From Silene latifolia (taxonomy: Eukaryota; Streptophyta; Magnoliopsida; Caryophyllales; Caryophyllaceae), in contig NC_133534.1 of NCBI RefSeq assembly GCF_048544455.1, positions 36,642,217 through 36,706,216 of the forward strand: a stretch of 64,000 nt of DNA. The letters are read 5' to 3'. Shown here piece by piece: positions 11,852-24,121 of the stretch (its first letter is position 1; each line of letters opens with the position of its first letter). The notes under the pieces are model-generated. The model was not told the origin of the DNA. It saw nothing but the letters and a program-made list of their open reading frames with translations, and made no database searches. A program made the translations under genes and the position numbers.

Positions 11852-14770
11852 TATAGGTAGGCCGAGTTTGCTTTTGGCGTCGGAAGTTACTCAAAATCGT
11901 TTAGTGTGGTGTTATGCTCAGTTTTGCGCCTTTGGGAAGGTCCTCCTTGTCTGGTCAGCATTCGGCAAGCGAACTTTCTCAAAATCGTTTAATCCTTTTG
12001 AAGACTTGAATGTAATTACACTATCAAACTTATGCTTTTACTCTACTTTTAATCGGAATATTAGTGCAATTGTTTGCTAACGACTTCTAGTTAAGTTTCT
12101 GTTTAAATTCAAGTTCCTAATTATTTTTGTCCATCATTAGAAGCCTGGTCAACAGGTACATGTTTGCGTGAAACCTGAGAGTTCCGCTAGAATATGATAG
12201 TCTACCCGGTTCTTCAAAGTACGAAGTAGTTATCTATTTTAACTGTAGTTGGGAACTGTTATTGCTCGTTATTGGTTCAGTGACTCCCATTTAGGCATTT
12301 AGCTTGTTTCCGCTAGCATTTTAGTGAGATTAGTTGTGTTTGATGTAGTTACGGTATACATTAGAATATTAGATGCCTATCTATTTTTTTGATAAATTTG
12401 TGGACATAATTATTCAGATTGTGTATGGGAATTTGTAGTGCTTGACCCAATTCTCATTGGGTCGTTAAGAAACGCCATTGTGGTATTAACACAATGGTAT
12501 GGTCGTGTATATCTGAGCCCCCTTATTTTGCCGTTGACGGGAGCTTTTTAAGGAACTGGGTTAATATTATTGTATGCTAGATTTCTGTTATACCTTTCTT
12601 GAAGTGCGTCTGCTAGTGCAGTAGTGCTTTCATGGGTGAAGAGAATATTACTACATTAATCACTACTGTTTACTAAAATTGCTATACTTTTAGGAGTAAG
12701 TAAATTTTTGAGTCTGACATGGCATTTGTAAATTTTTGAGTCTGATTTCAATCTTCAGGTTAGGTAGATAGGTTTAAGATAGATATTTTAGTTTATTGGA
12801 CAACTCTGTACCTTCACATGCTATACATACTGTTGGAAATTAGCTAATTGTTCATGGTTGATTATACTTAATTGCAGTTGCTGCAGATCAGAGATGAGAG
12901 ACTGCTAATCTTTCTCAGTCCAACTCTATATATTATTCTCTAAGTTGTATCCAACTATAGATCCTCGGGACATGACATGAAACTTAATCGAGTCTGAGCT
13001 AACAACGTATATTCGTATTTGAAATATAATCCGAGTAACATACTAACATTTGGAAGATCAATAGAATGTTGAATTGTATTTCAGTAAACACCGCTCCTTT
13101 TTGTTTTTACCATTGTAGCATATCAGTAACAGAGGTAAACTGAGAGAGGTTAAGCAAAAGGTTTCCAAAACTGTTAGTGTATACTACATTGCCAGGTGTT
13201 TTATTTTTCAAGTTTAGATAGGAAGTTGAATGTAGTCAAACTATCAAACTCATGCTTTTACTCTATTTTTAACCCAGATATTACAGGGATTGTCAGCGCA
13301 GTTGTTTGCTAATGACTTCTAGTTAAGTTTCTGTTTAAATTCAAGTTCTCCTAATTATTGATGTCTGAGTGCTGCTAAAAAACAAAGTGAATCTAATTGC
13401 AGCAATTTGGGTTTGAGACTAACAGCAGTTCAAGTTTTTCTTCTGTCTTATCAAAGCATTGGAATTTTGCTCTGGAAACTGCTGAGCTCCGAGCGGTAAT
13501 TTGAAACCCGCGCTAGGTCCATATTATTATAAGCTATTTAGGTATGTTACTCTTTCTTTCTGGGTGCAGTTTGATTACTTATGCTCATTGCAATTACTTA
13601 GGGTTTGATATTGTCTGTCATGTTAATAGCAACTGGATGCTCATTGCAATTACTTCTGAAATTGAAACAACTATGAAATATTTTTTACGAAATGACAGCA
13701 ACCTTATTTAATAGATGTTGCGGAATCGTTTTGTCTCGAATAACTTGACTTGTCCCGAATAACCTTGCCCTAGACCTAAAGTTGCCGAACGTGACCCTTT
13801 CCAAATAACCTGACTCCAGACCTGAATTAGACCCGAGCGTGACTCGAAATCTGAATTGACCAGATCCGACCCATAGGAGGCCTAAACTTTGCTTCAGAAT
13901 CTCTATGTTGTCGTACTGGGACTACATACGAATAACAACTAAAATTTCCCTTGTTGCATGTCATATGTAAAGAAACAACTCTACTATTTTTGTTAGTTTA
14001 CCTAGAAAACAGTAGAAAATAAATACTGTCTTTTCTTGATTGCATTGCTGATTATCTGAGTAGTTGAACTAAACAAAAGATTGTACTATACCTACCATCC
14101 CAAATCCCAATCTTTGTTAGACTGTTTAACCTATTTTTGTACTCCCTTCATGAGAACAGGAGCACCAAGAAATAACTGAATCCTCTCTAATCTCTATTGA
14201 ACAAGTTTGTTTTGTTCTAGCATGTTGAAAATTCCTCCTAATCAGGATTTTCACGTTTGTATTTTAAAGGACAAGTTAAAAAAAAAACACAATGAACTTG
14301 ACGAGTCCTTACGGTTCATGGATCATCTGGGATTTGTTCCCGTTCGAGTAGGGTGGAACAAATAGAGTTACTATTGGTTTTAACCACGAGTTAGGTCTGA
14401 TTGATTTCGGTCCACCAAATTTTCGAGTTCTATAGGGCCACGTTTCAAAAGTTTTGAATTAGGTTCCTCGGGTGAGGTTAACTTTTGCAAACTATGTTAA
14501 TTAACATTATTACTACGAATAACAACTATACAATAATAATATTTTTGGGCGACTTCCATTTGTGACGAGATATGGATAAAGAAGTTTCACATTTTAATTT
14601 ACTCTACATATTTCGAAGACCAAAACTATTGAGTCAAACATGAAATTTGTAATATTTGCAAAACTCATTTCGATCTTCAAGTTAATAGGCATGATTCTTG
14701 TTAAAGCGAAGTCTTATTTGTATAGGTAGTTTGAACAGAAATGGAGGGGGAGAAAAATGGAAGGACGATG
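11852..14770. other. Intergenic, duplicated flank between F-box 1 and PELPK A
   Basis: The first 600 bp are near-identical to the flank after F-box 2 (49910-50640), so they are part of the duplicated block. A block near 12830-13200 recurs at 60475-60800 and 61320-61620. A GACCCGA-rich stretch at about 13740-13870 resembles the repeats at 46250-46525 and 57081-57456. I see no additional gene. Confidence 0.6.
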
Positions 14771-15099
14771 TGATTTTATTTATTTGGTTAGCAAAACGAG
14801 TGATTTGAAGGAGAGGCAAAATGAATCATTTGATTTTCAAAGTAAAGTAAAATTTCTCCATATACGAACAAGCACTCGTGCTAAATATTTATAATCGAGG
14901 TCGAGTAACGTACGCTATAAATAGAATAGAGAAATGTGTTTTAGTAAACACCACTCCTTTTTCTTTTTACTATTCTAGCACATCACTAACACAGGTAAAT
15001 TGAGAGACGTTAAACAAAAGGTTTCCAAAAACTGATAAAAGTTAAAACTTGTTTGATACTTGGAAACTGTTAGTGCAATGTCAGATGTTTATGTTTTCT

Positions 15100-15172
15100 C
15101 AAGTTTAGATAGGAAGTTGAACAATGTACGACCTACTTTTCACCAAACTCCTTAGTATATCATCTATATATA
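15100..15172 (+). promoter_or_regulatory. PELPK A proximal promoter
   Basis: The block contains ACCTACT (15131-15137), ACCAAAC (15142-15148) and a TATA box TATATATA (15165-15172), about 95 bp before the start codon. The same order and spacing occur at all four PELPK starts. The two motifs resemble MYB-bound AC elements of phenylpropanoid and wall genes; that link is inference. Confidence 0.65.
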
Positions 15173-15263
15173 GACTTCATAACTCAGGTGTATTAACAAC
15201 ACATTCTCTAATAATACAAGCTTAATCGACTTCACTTTGATTTTCTGTTACACTACTTCAGTT

Positions 15264-16043
15264 ATGGCTTCACGTTCTTATTTCCTGTTTCTAATGTTTG
15301 TTGTGATTTCCTGCTTCTCAAGCAGTAACACAAACATAGTGGCAGCTCGTCGCCTTTTAGATGCGCCCTTGCCTGAACTGCCCAAGATTACGGTGCCAGA
15401 GCTTCCTAAACCGGAGATTCCTGAGCTGCCAAAAATTACAGTGCCCGAGCTCCCTAAACCAGAGTTACCTGAACTGCCAAAGTTCGAGGTACCTCAACTA
15501 CCTAAGTTCGAGGTGCCTGAACTTCCAAAAATCACGGTTCCTGAGTTCCCAAAGCCTGAGGTGCCTAAATTGCCTAACTTTGAGGCACCAAAGCTGCCAG
15601 TGTCCGAACTACCTAAGCTTGACGTGCATGAACTTCCCAAGCCAACGTTGCCTGAGCTTCCTAAGGTAGAAGTGCCCCAGCTGCCTAAGCCTGAGGTGCC
15701 TGAATTGCCCAAACCCGAAATTCCTGAGCTTCCCAAGCCAGAAGTGCCCGAGCTCCCTAAACCCGATCTTCATGAGCTTCCCAAGCCAGTAGTGCCTGAG
15801 CTCCCTAAACCCGATGTTCATGAGCTTCCCAAGCCAGTAGTCCCAGAGCTACCTAAGCCAGAAGTTCCTGAGCTTCCTAAGCCAGACGTTCCTGAATTGC
15901 CCAAGCTCAAAGTGCCTGAGCTCCCTAAAGCCGACCTACCCAAGGTCCCTGAATTACCAAAGCTGGAGGTGCCTGAACTCCCTAAGCCTGAGATTCCGGA
16001 GTTGCCCAAACCTGTTGTGCCCGAGCACCCTACTAAGCCATGA
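15264..16043 (+). CDS. PELPK-repeat proline-rich cell-wall protein (PELPK A)
   Basis: A 259-residue secreted protein. Residues 1-31 form a signal peptide (hydrophobic core FLFLMFVVISCF, likely cleavage near VAARR). The rest is about 28 tandem octapeptides of the form PELPKPxV, with HELPK, PQLPK and PKLPN variants, ending PVVPEHPTKP. It resembles the Arabidopsis PELPK1 class of proline-rich wall proteins linked to germination and defence; precise function here is inferred. An in-frame ATG 27 bp upstream exists, but ATGGCTTC at 15264 gives the clean signal peptide and is the start shared by the paralogs. The mature protein is rich in P, E, L and K and probably extended. The gene is intronless. 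Confidence 0.9.
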   Translation: MASRSYFLFLMFVVISCFSSSNTNIVAARRLLDAPLPELPKITVPELPKPEIPELPKITVPELPKPELPELPKFEVPQLPKFEVPELPKITVPEFPKPEVPKLPNFEAPKLPVSELPKLDVHELPKPTLPELPKVEVPQLPKPEVPELPKPEIPELPKPEVPELPKPDLHELPKPVVPELPKPDVHELPKPVVPELPKPEVPELPKPDVPELPKLKVPELPKADLPKVPELPKLEVPELPKPEIPELPKPVVPEHPTKP

Positions 16044-17242
16044 AATTAAGTATCCGTACACTATGGGTTTCATATATAACCTACTTCATGATGCTGAAAT
16101 TCCATAAATAAGTTGATTTTGTATTACTACTGAGATTGTAATTTTTGTGTGATTTTAATATATTAAGCATCTGTGTTACTGATGTTTTTGTACATTTGTA
16201 CCACATTTTCGGATATTTTGTCACCTTTTGCTGCTATCTCCTATCTGTGGTCGTAGTAATGAGGATAAGTTACTACTCGTAGTTACTATAAGAAAATGAT
16301 GCCATAATTAATTAAGTAGGGTAACTACTAGTTCTGTTTTTAACAAGTAGTTTTAGTTTGACCATAAGCTAGAGCATGTCAAAAGCAGTACCAAAAGTAT
16401 ACACAATAAGGAATTTAGTGCGAAAATGAAACCAAAGAAGAAGAAAAAGCTACAATAGAACGATAATCTAGCAAAGATAACGACATAAGACAACATTAGC
16501 TTCGGAAACTACTAAGCTAACGCCCTTTTGCTGCATATAGCAATGCATATAATAACATCTCGAGCTACAGCCCTCCTAAGTCCTAACCGAGGGCTGATTC
16601 CATCCCTGATTATTTTGATCTTCAGTTTAGGTAGATAGGTTTAAGTTAGATGTGCATTATATTAATCTGGTTATAGTTAATGACTCTTGCTTGTGTAAGC
16701 TCCTAACTTATTATCAGATTTTAACAATGTAGTAACTAGTAGCTAGCTTCTTTAGGCAACTCTGTGAATTTATATGCTGTAATTAAGCTAATTATTCTTG
16801 GCTGATTACAGACTTAACTTGGACAATTCATTTTAGACCACAGCATATTTTTTCTGATAACAGTGTCCTTCGCTTGAACAAAAACCTGGTGTTAAATACT
16901 TATAATCGAGTCTCAGTAACATATGTTAATGTTAAGTTACAAAATCAGAGTAACATTTGGTACAAGTACAGTACAAGGGTATAGCTGGGGATAAGAAAAA
17001 GGCAAGGGTACAAGTGAGAAAAAAGAGAGAACATGGGGTATTTTTAATTTAGTGTATGATTTTGAAAAAGAAAAATTATGGATGTTTATAACAATAATTA
17101 GTCTCACTTTAGACGGGTATATTCGTCTAAAGTGTAAACGGGTCAAATTTGTTACCACTCACATAATAAGAGAAAGTGGTTGGACTTTCTGTAATCGCTC
17201 GAATACTTCTTGTTTTAATTATATATAATGATAATGATGATT
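16044..17242. other. 3' flank of PELPK A
   Basis: The first 550 bp (3' UTR and beyond) match the DNA after the last piece of PELPK B (32674-33150), showing that both genes were duplicated with their flanks. From about 16500 a segment matches 41930-42400. I see no other gene. Confidence 0.6.
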
Positions 17243-17400
17243 GACTGAGCTACCAAAGTCCAGACTCCCACACACACATTCCCTGAAATGCCTAATCCTA
17301 CATTGCCAGAGTTGCCAAAACCAACATTATCCCTGAGTTGCCAAAACTGACATTGCCTGATTTGCCAAAGCCCGACACTGCCTGGCGTCCAATACAAACC
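17243..17400 (+). pseudogene. PELPK gene remnant
   Basis: A short run of PELPK-like coding sequence (LPELPKP, LPELPKLTLPDLPKPDT) without signal peptide, start codon or long open frame. About 100 bp later the text TTTGTACCACATTTT matches the 3' flank of PELPK A, so this is the decayed tail of another copy. A MULE-like MITE later landed in that flank (17515). Confidence 0.75.
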
Positions 17401-17514
17401 GTGAAGGGCCCAACAAGCTTCAAGCCTTCAACCCCTAGGATTACATACATGAGTCATGACACTTGTGTAGGGAATTGTCACTGTTGTTTTCCATTTGTAC
17501 CACATTTTATTATA

Positions 17515-18421
17515 GAGTAAATTAGATTTTACTCCCTTTTGAAACACGTTTTGCTAAAATTACTCCCTTTTAAAACCATTTCCTAAAATTACTCCCATAA
17601 CTTCACCTCAGACAAGAAATTGCTCCCAAAACCCAACTCAGGCCTAATATTCCGTCTTTTTTTGAATTTTTCCGCCTTTTCTCTATTTTCATGACCAATT
17701 TGCCCCTGAAATCCTTTCACCTTTATGTATCGATTTCCTGTGCACACGCCTCCGTGGTTGCTGTGCCGCCTTACAGCCGTCATCCACCTCGTGCCCTCTA
17801 CAATCCAACCGCCGCCTCTTTTCCGCCAGTCACCCTCCCTCCTTCCTCACTCGTTCTATTGACTTTTGATAAGGCCGCTGCAATCTTACCTCCATTTCGA
17901 TTATATCTCCAATCATATGATATGCGGGACCATTGAATTTCTGAAACTCGAAAGCAATCTTTATAGCACTAAGAGACTGATCTTTTGGGCAAAACTCATC
18001 AACAATGTCCCCAAAGTTGACGGAAAATTTCAGATTTGTGTCATTCGATTTCTGAACTGCTATTAATAACACCATCCATTCGTTTTCTCATAGTGGGAAA
18101 TCGCTGCAGTTCATTAACTAGACAACGACGGTGGGTGACGTTGAGCAGCGTGCGTAGTAGGTGACAACAAGCCTTTTGGTGGGTGACGATGAGCGGCGTA
18201 GTGGGTGATGTGAGGATGAGAAAGGAATAAAACATGGTGAAGGGATTTCAGGGGCAAACTGGTCATAAATTCAAAAAAATACGGAATATTAGGCCTAAGT
18301 TGGGTTTTGGGAGCAATTTCTTGCCTGAGGTAAAGATATGGGAGTAATTTTAGCAAATCGTTTTAAAAGGGAGTAATTTTAGGAAAACGTGTTTCAAAAG
18401 GGAGTAAAATCTAATTTACTC
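17515..18421. mobile_element. MULE-like MITE with long terminal inverted repeats
   Basis: A 907-bp element whose arms (GAGTAAATTAGATTTTACTC and its inverted copy) match for about 180 bp. It is flanked by an exact 9-bp direct repeat TTTATTATA (17506-17514 and 18422-18430), as in Mutator-like elements. The arms repeat an AAAATTACTCCC block several times. No transposase is recognisable in the centre, so it is non-autonomous. Confidence 0.85.
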
Positions 18422-18430
18422 TTTATTATA

Positions 18431-19380
18431 TTTACCCAACATTTACTGCCATCTCCAAGCATCCTTCTTAAACAAGAATAAAAAAATTAGCTTACTGTAA
18501 AGAATAATAGCATATTCTTCTAAGCTGTAATTATAGTAACGCTGATATGTTACGATGGAGTATTATACAGTCAATAGCATCTTCTTAACCATCCAAATGA
18601 CAATTTCACGAAATCCGTCCAAATGCATTTTCAATAGTTCATTCAAATTTATCGCCTTCTTCGCTATTGGTCTATCCTCTGTACAAATACCTTCCAAATT
18701 GACTTACAAGTCTCTTGTTTAGGCCCTGGCCGTTATAATATAACCAAGAGAATATTTTTGAATGATCGTCTATGAAGAGAATGTAAGACACAAGCTACAT
18801 CCTAACCAGAACTATTGAATCTAATATGAAATTTGTAAAATTTGCAAAAACTCATTTCGATCTTCAAGTTAAGTGGATAGATTTTAAGCGACTAGACATA
18901 TATGGAGTACCTTATAAAATTTTGGGATATTCTAATGGTAACCTCATTTTTAACAAAAAAAAAGCCTTTGACAGGCCATAACTAGATCAAGAGTTCCAAA
19001 AGCGATTTTTTTCCCGGTTGAAGGATGTGATTTTATTTGTGTTAGCAAAACAAAGGTAGTAATTTAAAAGAGAGGCAAAATGAATCATTTGATTTTCAAA
19101 GTAAAGTAAAATCTCTCCATATACGAACAAGCACTCATGCTAAATATTTATAATCAAGGTCGAGTAACATACGCTATAAATAGAATAAAGAAATGTGTTT
19201 TAGTAAACACCACTCCTTTTTCTTTTTACTATTGTAGCACATCACTAACAAAGGTAAATTGAGAGACGTTAAACAAAAGGTTTCCAAAAACTGATAAAAG
19301 TTAAAACTTGTTTGATACTTGGAAACTGTTAGTGCAATGTCAGATGTTTATGTTTTCTCAAGTTTAGATAGGAAGTTGAA
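18431..19380. other. Flank and upstream region of PELPK B
   Basis: The right part (from about 19040) is nearly identical to the PELPK A upstream region from about 14775, so both promoters derive from one duplication. The left part is AT-rich 3' flank of the PELPK remnant. No gene was seen. Confidence 0.55.
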
Positions 19381-19431
19381 CAATGTACGACCTACTTTTC
19401 ACCAAACTCCTTAGTATATCATCTATATATA
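19381..19431 (+). promoter_or_regulatory. PELPK B proximal promoter
   Basis: ACCTACT (19390-19396), ACCAAAC (19401-19407) and TATATATA (19424-19431), with the same spacing as in PELPK A. The promoter looks intact although the gene behind it is broken, so it may still drive a short transcript into the inserted DNA. Confidence 0.6.
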
Positions 19432-20159
19432 GACTTCATAACTCAGGTGTATTAACAACACATTCTCTAATAATACAAGCTTAATCAACTCCACTTCGAT
19501 TTTCTGTTACACTTCTTCAATTATGGCTTCGCGTTCTTATTTCCTGTTTCTAATGTTTGTTGTGATTTCCTGCTTCTCAAGCAGTAACACAAACATAGTG
19601 GCAGCTCGTCGCCTTTTAGATGCGCCCTTGCCTGAACTGCCCAAGATTACGGTGCCAGAGCTTCCTAAGCCCGAGATTCCCGAGCTGCCAAAAATTACAG
19701 TGCCCGAGCTTCCTAAACCAGAGTTACCTGAACTGCCTAAGTTCGAGGTACCTGTACTACCTAAGACTAAGTTTAACGCTGTATGAGCAAGAGTATGAGG
19801 GAAAGTCTGAGCTTCAGATTTGCAGCTTTTTCATGCGTCTTAGGGATAAAGTGGGGAGTCTTGGGTGAGAGTCTTAACATCAGTCTTGGATTTCCAAGAC
19901 GCTTCTTCAGACGGATGAATAGTAATGATGTATTATTTTATTAATATAAGTTGTAAATTTTATTAATATAGTCCGTCTTGCTTGAGATTTCTAAAAATAA
20001 GACGGATTAAATGTCACCATTTTTTAAAAGAATGTAACCATTTAGTGACAAAATATTTTATGAAGCTAACATTTTATCGTAAAATGACAACATTTTGTCC
20101 GTCTTATTTCAGACAGAAGAATTTGCGTTTTTTATAGTAGATTATGTATTGTTTTGCTC

Positions 20160-20340
20160 AATAAGTTGAGTTGAGTTGAGTTGAAAAACAAAAATTGAGA
20201 AAAAGCCCATCTTATTGAGTTGAGTTGGGTAACAAAAATTGAGTTGAGTTGTGTAACAAAAGTTGAGTTGAGTTGGATAACAAAAATTGAGTTGAGTTGG
20301 GTAACAAAAGTAGTGCATTGACTTGAGCTGGGTAACAAAT
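20160..20340. repeat. Tandem GTTGAGTTG(G/T)GTAACAAAA repeat
   Basis: About six imperfect copies of a 20-23-bp unit (TTGAGTTGAGTTGGGTAACA-like) lie next to each other, with longer runs of GTTGA at the left end. It looks like a short minisatellite within the inserted DNA. Confidence 0.75.
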
Positions 20341-20401
20341 GGTTTTTTTTTTATTAAAATTATATTGTACATCTTTATTAATATTAAATTGTAGATTTTT
20401 T

Positions 20402-20432
<31 letters not shown>

Positions 20433-20434
<2 letters not shown>

Positions 20435-23400
20435 GGCAAGATCCGGTGAGTTTGCCACTTTTCGTGAGTTACCCCCGCATTTATATACCATTGGATCTAA
20501 CAAGATCAAGGGCTGAGATTAACCCACACAAACACTCATAAAATAATTCTATCTTTCTCTCTCCTAAAATCAATCCTCCCGTGCGTTTATTTCTTTTTTT
20601 TTTTTTTTGTTGTTCTTCATTCTTCTCCACAATTTTCTATATTCTTCAAATTCATGTCACAATTCAACTAATTCTTCACAAAACTGGAATAATTCAAAAC
20701 GAAAAGCATAAAATTCGTCGATTATCTTACGATTAATTCGATTGCATCAAGCAATATCCGTCAAATTTAGCCCCAAATATGGAGAAACCCTAATGTAAGA
20801 CTATGAAAAGAAGGTAAGCATAATTTTTTAAATTTTGTGACTAATAACATTAGGAAACAACAAATTTAATAGAAAGTTTGTTCATTTACAACAACTTTTG
20901 AAAAGATTTCGATATTTTTTGTGATTTAAAGCAATTTGAATCATGATGAACAAATATAATGGTGTTCAATAGAATAACTGACGCAATGTAATAGAATAAC
21001 TGACGCAGTATAATACAATAACCACGTTTCTGTAATAAAATAACTTGTTTCTACCTTACTAATGAACTTGAAATTTATATGAATTTGACTCGATTTATTC
21101 TTTTTTATCCTTTTTAATGCAATAACTACCTTTGTATAATGAAATAACTCATTATGTTTGGTGATTTGCAGGTTGAATCATGATGAACACGGATAATTGA
21201 TGTTCAATGTAATAGTTGATGTATATACTTGGTCATGTTAATGAGGAAACTTAGTTATTTTATAGTTAACTCGGTTGTTTACTGAGAATAATGTTTACTT
21301 GTGTATATAGTTATTCCAATGGAGAAACTCAATTATTGTAATTAAGAAACGCAATTATTTTATTGTAAACTCAGTTGTTTACTGAGAATTATGTTCTCTG
21401 ATATCTATAGTTATTCCAATGTAGAAACTCAGTTATTGTAACAAGTAACTCATGTTATTGTATTAAGATGAAACTCAAATATAAAGTTTCTATCTTTTTT
21501 TCTTGTTTCATCTTGTTTAATTGGATAACTGGCAATTTTCAATAGAATAATTGATTTTGTTCAATAAAATATTTGAGATTGCTTAATATAATAGCAAAAT
21601 CTGAAAAATGAAATAATCAGATTTGACAACGTTAAAAAGAACCGCTTACTTTCACCATATAACTATTTTGTCTCCAACACATTACACTTAAGCATCTCCA
21701 ACAAATTATATTTATACATCTTCGTAATTACATCTAATCTTCTCAAACAATACATATAATAATAGTAACATCACTAACATTACATATATGTATCTCCAAA
21801 TGTTATGTCTAAAATTATTTCATTCCGACGAGAACCATGTCTTGCCGGTGTTTTCACCATTCTTCTGTCTGTATTTATTCCTGATGAGAACCATGTCCTG
21901 CCTATTGTTGAGGGCTTAACCAGTTGAAAATGAAAGCTCTTGAAATAAATAAAAACAAAAAGGGGGTAAGTTAAAAATAACTATGCAACTGAAATACAAT
22001 AACCACCAATACGTATTAAAATAACTGTAAATACACTATAGAATAACTGGATATTTTAGGGAAATAAAAGCATATTTTGTCAGAGTGGAGTAACCATGCA
22101 AAATGAAATACAATACAATAACTAAGAATAACTGTAAATAACTGTAAATACACTATAGAATAACTCTACTATTTGTAGTTATTGTAATGTAGAAACTCAG
22201 TTATTTAAATGTAGAAAATCTGCTATTTGTAGTTTTGTAATGTAGAAACTCAGTTATTGTAATGAATAAAACGTATTATTGTATTGAGATGAAACTCAAA
22301 TATAGTCAACAATCTATCTTTTGTTTGTTTTCATCTTGTTTAATTGAATAATGGTCATTATTTTCAATAGAATAATTGATTTTCTTCAATGAAATGATTG
22401 ATATTGGTTAATGCAATAACCAAGCTAATAAAGCCCTTTCTGATTTGTCGAGCGTGCTTTAGAAGAAGAAGGCGAGAAAGATGAATATACAATAACCATG
22501 GAATCTAAATTTGACATAAGCAACACTTGTTTAGAACATAAAAATAGAGTAATTACATCAGAGTCGTATAATAATTGACTTAAATTATTACAATAACCGT
22601 GATTGAACTTTACAATAACCATGCGTCAACTATGGTGTACTATAATAATGATTACAATAATCGTGATTGAACTATACAATAACCATGATTGAACTTTACA
22701 ATAACCGTGATTGAAATTTACAATAACCATGGTTGAACTATTGTGTACTTTGTCTCATACTTTATCCTTGGAGTTAAACATTAACAAGAAGTTGTCTTGC
22801 TGGTGTTTCATCATTCTTCTCAACGAGAACCATGTCGAGCCTATTAATGGGGGTTAAACCTGTTAAAAGCAAAAGCTCCCTGAAAGAAATAAAAACAACG
22901 AAGAGCGTAAGTTGAAATAATTATGCAACTGAAATACAATAACCACCCATAAGTATTGAAATAACCATAAAATACTATAAAATAACTTGTTAGTTTAGAT
23001 AAATAAAAACATACTTTGTCAGAATGGCGTAACTAAACAAAATGAAATACAATAATCCCACTAATGCATTGAAATAATCGAAACAACACAATACAATAAC
23101 TGAGTATTTCAGAGAAATAATAATGTACCAAAAAAACCCAAATGCATTAAGACGCACCATTCTTATCAACAGAAGATACTCTAAAGAACCTCATTTTTCT
23201 GCCATCTATCTACATTCATAATAGTTTGATTGAACAACCAGAAAGAGAAACATCCAATTCAAAAATCAAGTGCAAAAACACAAAATACAATTACAAAACC
23301 CTAGAATTATGTGAAAACAAAAAAAAAATCATTTAACAACACAAACACAAAAAATTGAACAATATAATGAAGGAAACTGAATAAATTGAAGATTACACAC

Positions 23401-23794
23401 ACAAAAAACATTAAATTCGAGCAAAGAACAAGAAGATGAAATGAGAATTGAATACATTCAACCAAAAAAATAGTAGAAAACGAAAAAATCATTACCTGAT
23501 TTCACGTAATTTAAGATGAAGATGAAGTCGAATTAGTGAGCGAACACGAAGAAGGAGCACGAAGAAAAAGCTTGAAGAAAGTGAATGTCGCAGTAGAAGA
23601 TGAATAATAGAGGGGAAATATGAAGAGAGAGAGAGAGAGAAAGAAACTGGATAAATGAAAAAAAAAGTGTAGAGCATAAAATATAAGATTTAAATAAAAG
23701 ATGAAAGATTTAATCTCAGCCATTCATCTTAGATTAGATTAGTGGTTTAGATTCAGAGGGGTAACTCACCAAAAAAACCAAACTCATATGATCC

Positions 23795-23800
<6 letters not shown>
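20433..23800. mobile_element. Unclassified 3.4-kb inverted-repeat element bordered by (TA)n
   Basis: Both ends face a TA microsatellite (20407-20432 and 23801-23831). The terminal sequences are imperfectly inverted: left GAGGCAAGATCCGGTGAG, then GTGAGTTACCCC and GGCTGAGATTAA; right is the mirror with GTGAGTTACCCC and GGCTGAGATTAA. The interior is crowded with AATAACT/AATAACC motifs and their complements and has no long open frame, so it is non-autonomous. Insertion into TA repeats recalls rice Micron-type elements, but I cannot assign a superfamily. Confidence 0.65.
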
Positions 23801-23834
<34 letters not shown>

Positions 23835-24121
23835 AGATTGTGTGGAAAGTTGAGGTGGCAAAGTCTGAAATGAGTATGAGGATAAAGTGTATATTTTAAG
23901 TGAGTCTGAGAGTGTCTGAGTCTGAGTCTGAAGAATGAAAAGTTAGTGGAAAGCTGAGGTGGCAGAGTCTGAAGTCTGAAGATGAGTCTGTGGATAAACA
24001 CAGCCTGAACTTCCAAAAAATCCCAAAGCCTGAGATGCCTAACTTTGAGGCACCAAAGCTGTCAGTGTCCGAACTACCTAAACTTGACGTGCAGGAATTG
24101 CCCAAGCCAACGTTGCCTGAG

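Larger units (their letters stand above)
19766..24003. mobile_element. Composite DNA-element insertion in PELPK B
   Basis: A 4.2-kb interruption of PELPK B, bounded only by where PELPK coding text stops and resumes. The two edges share a weak inverted CTnnGTTTA-like start, which might be a terminal repeat. The right edge is rich in GAGTCTGA repeats (23880-24000). The segment contains a tandem repeat (20160-20340) and a second element bordered by TA microsatellites (20433-23800). No open frame of note. Confidence 0.55.

Noticed and set aside
11868-12080. 70-codon frame after F-box 1, also after F-box 2 (49926-50138)
   Set aside because: Similarity comes from duplication of the whole flank. 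The frame is not kept after F-box 3, and no domain is visible.
15380-16030. CRISPR-like regular repeats in the PELPK coding region
   Set aside because: The 24-bp periodicity encodes the octapeptide repeat of a plant protein, and there are no unique spacers.
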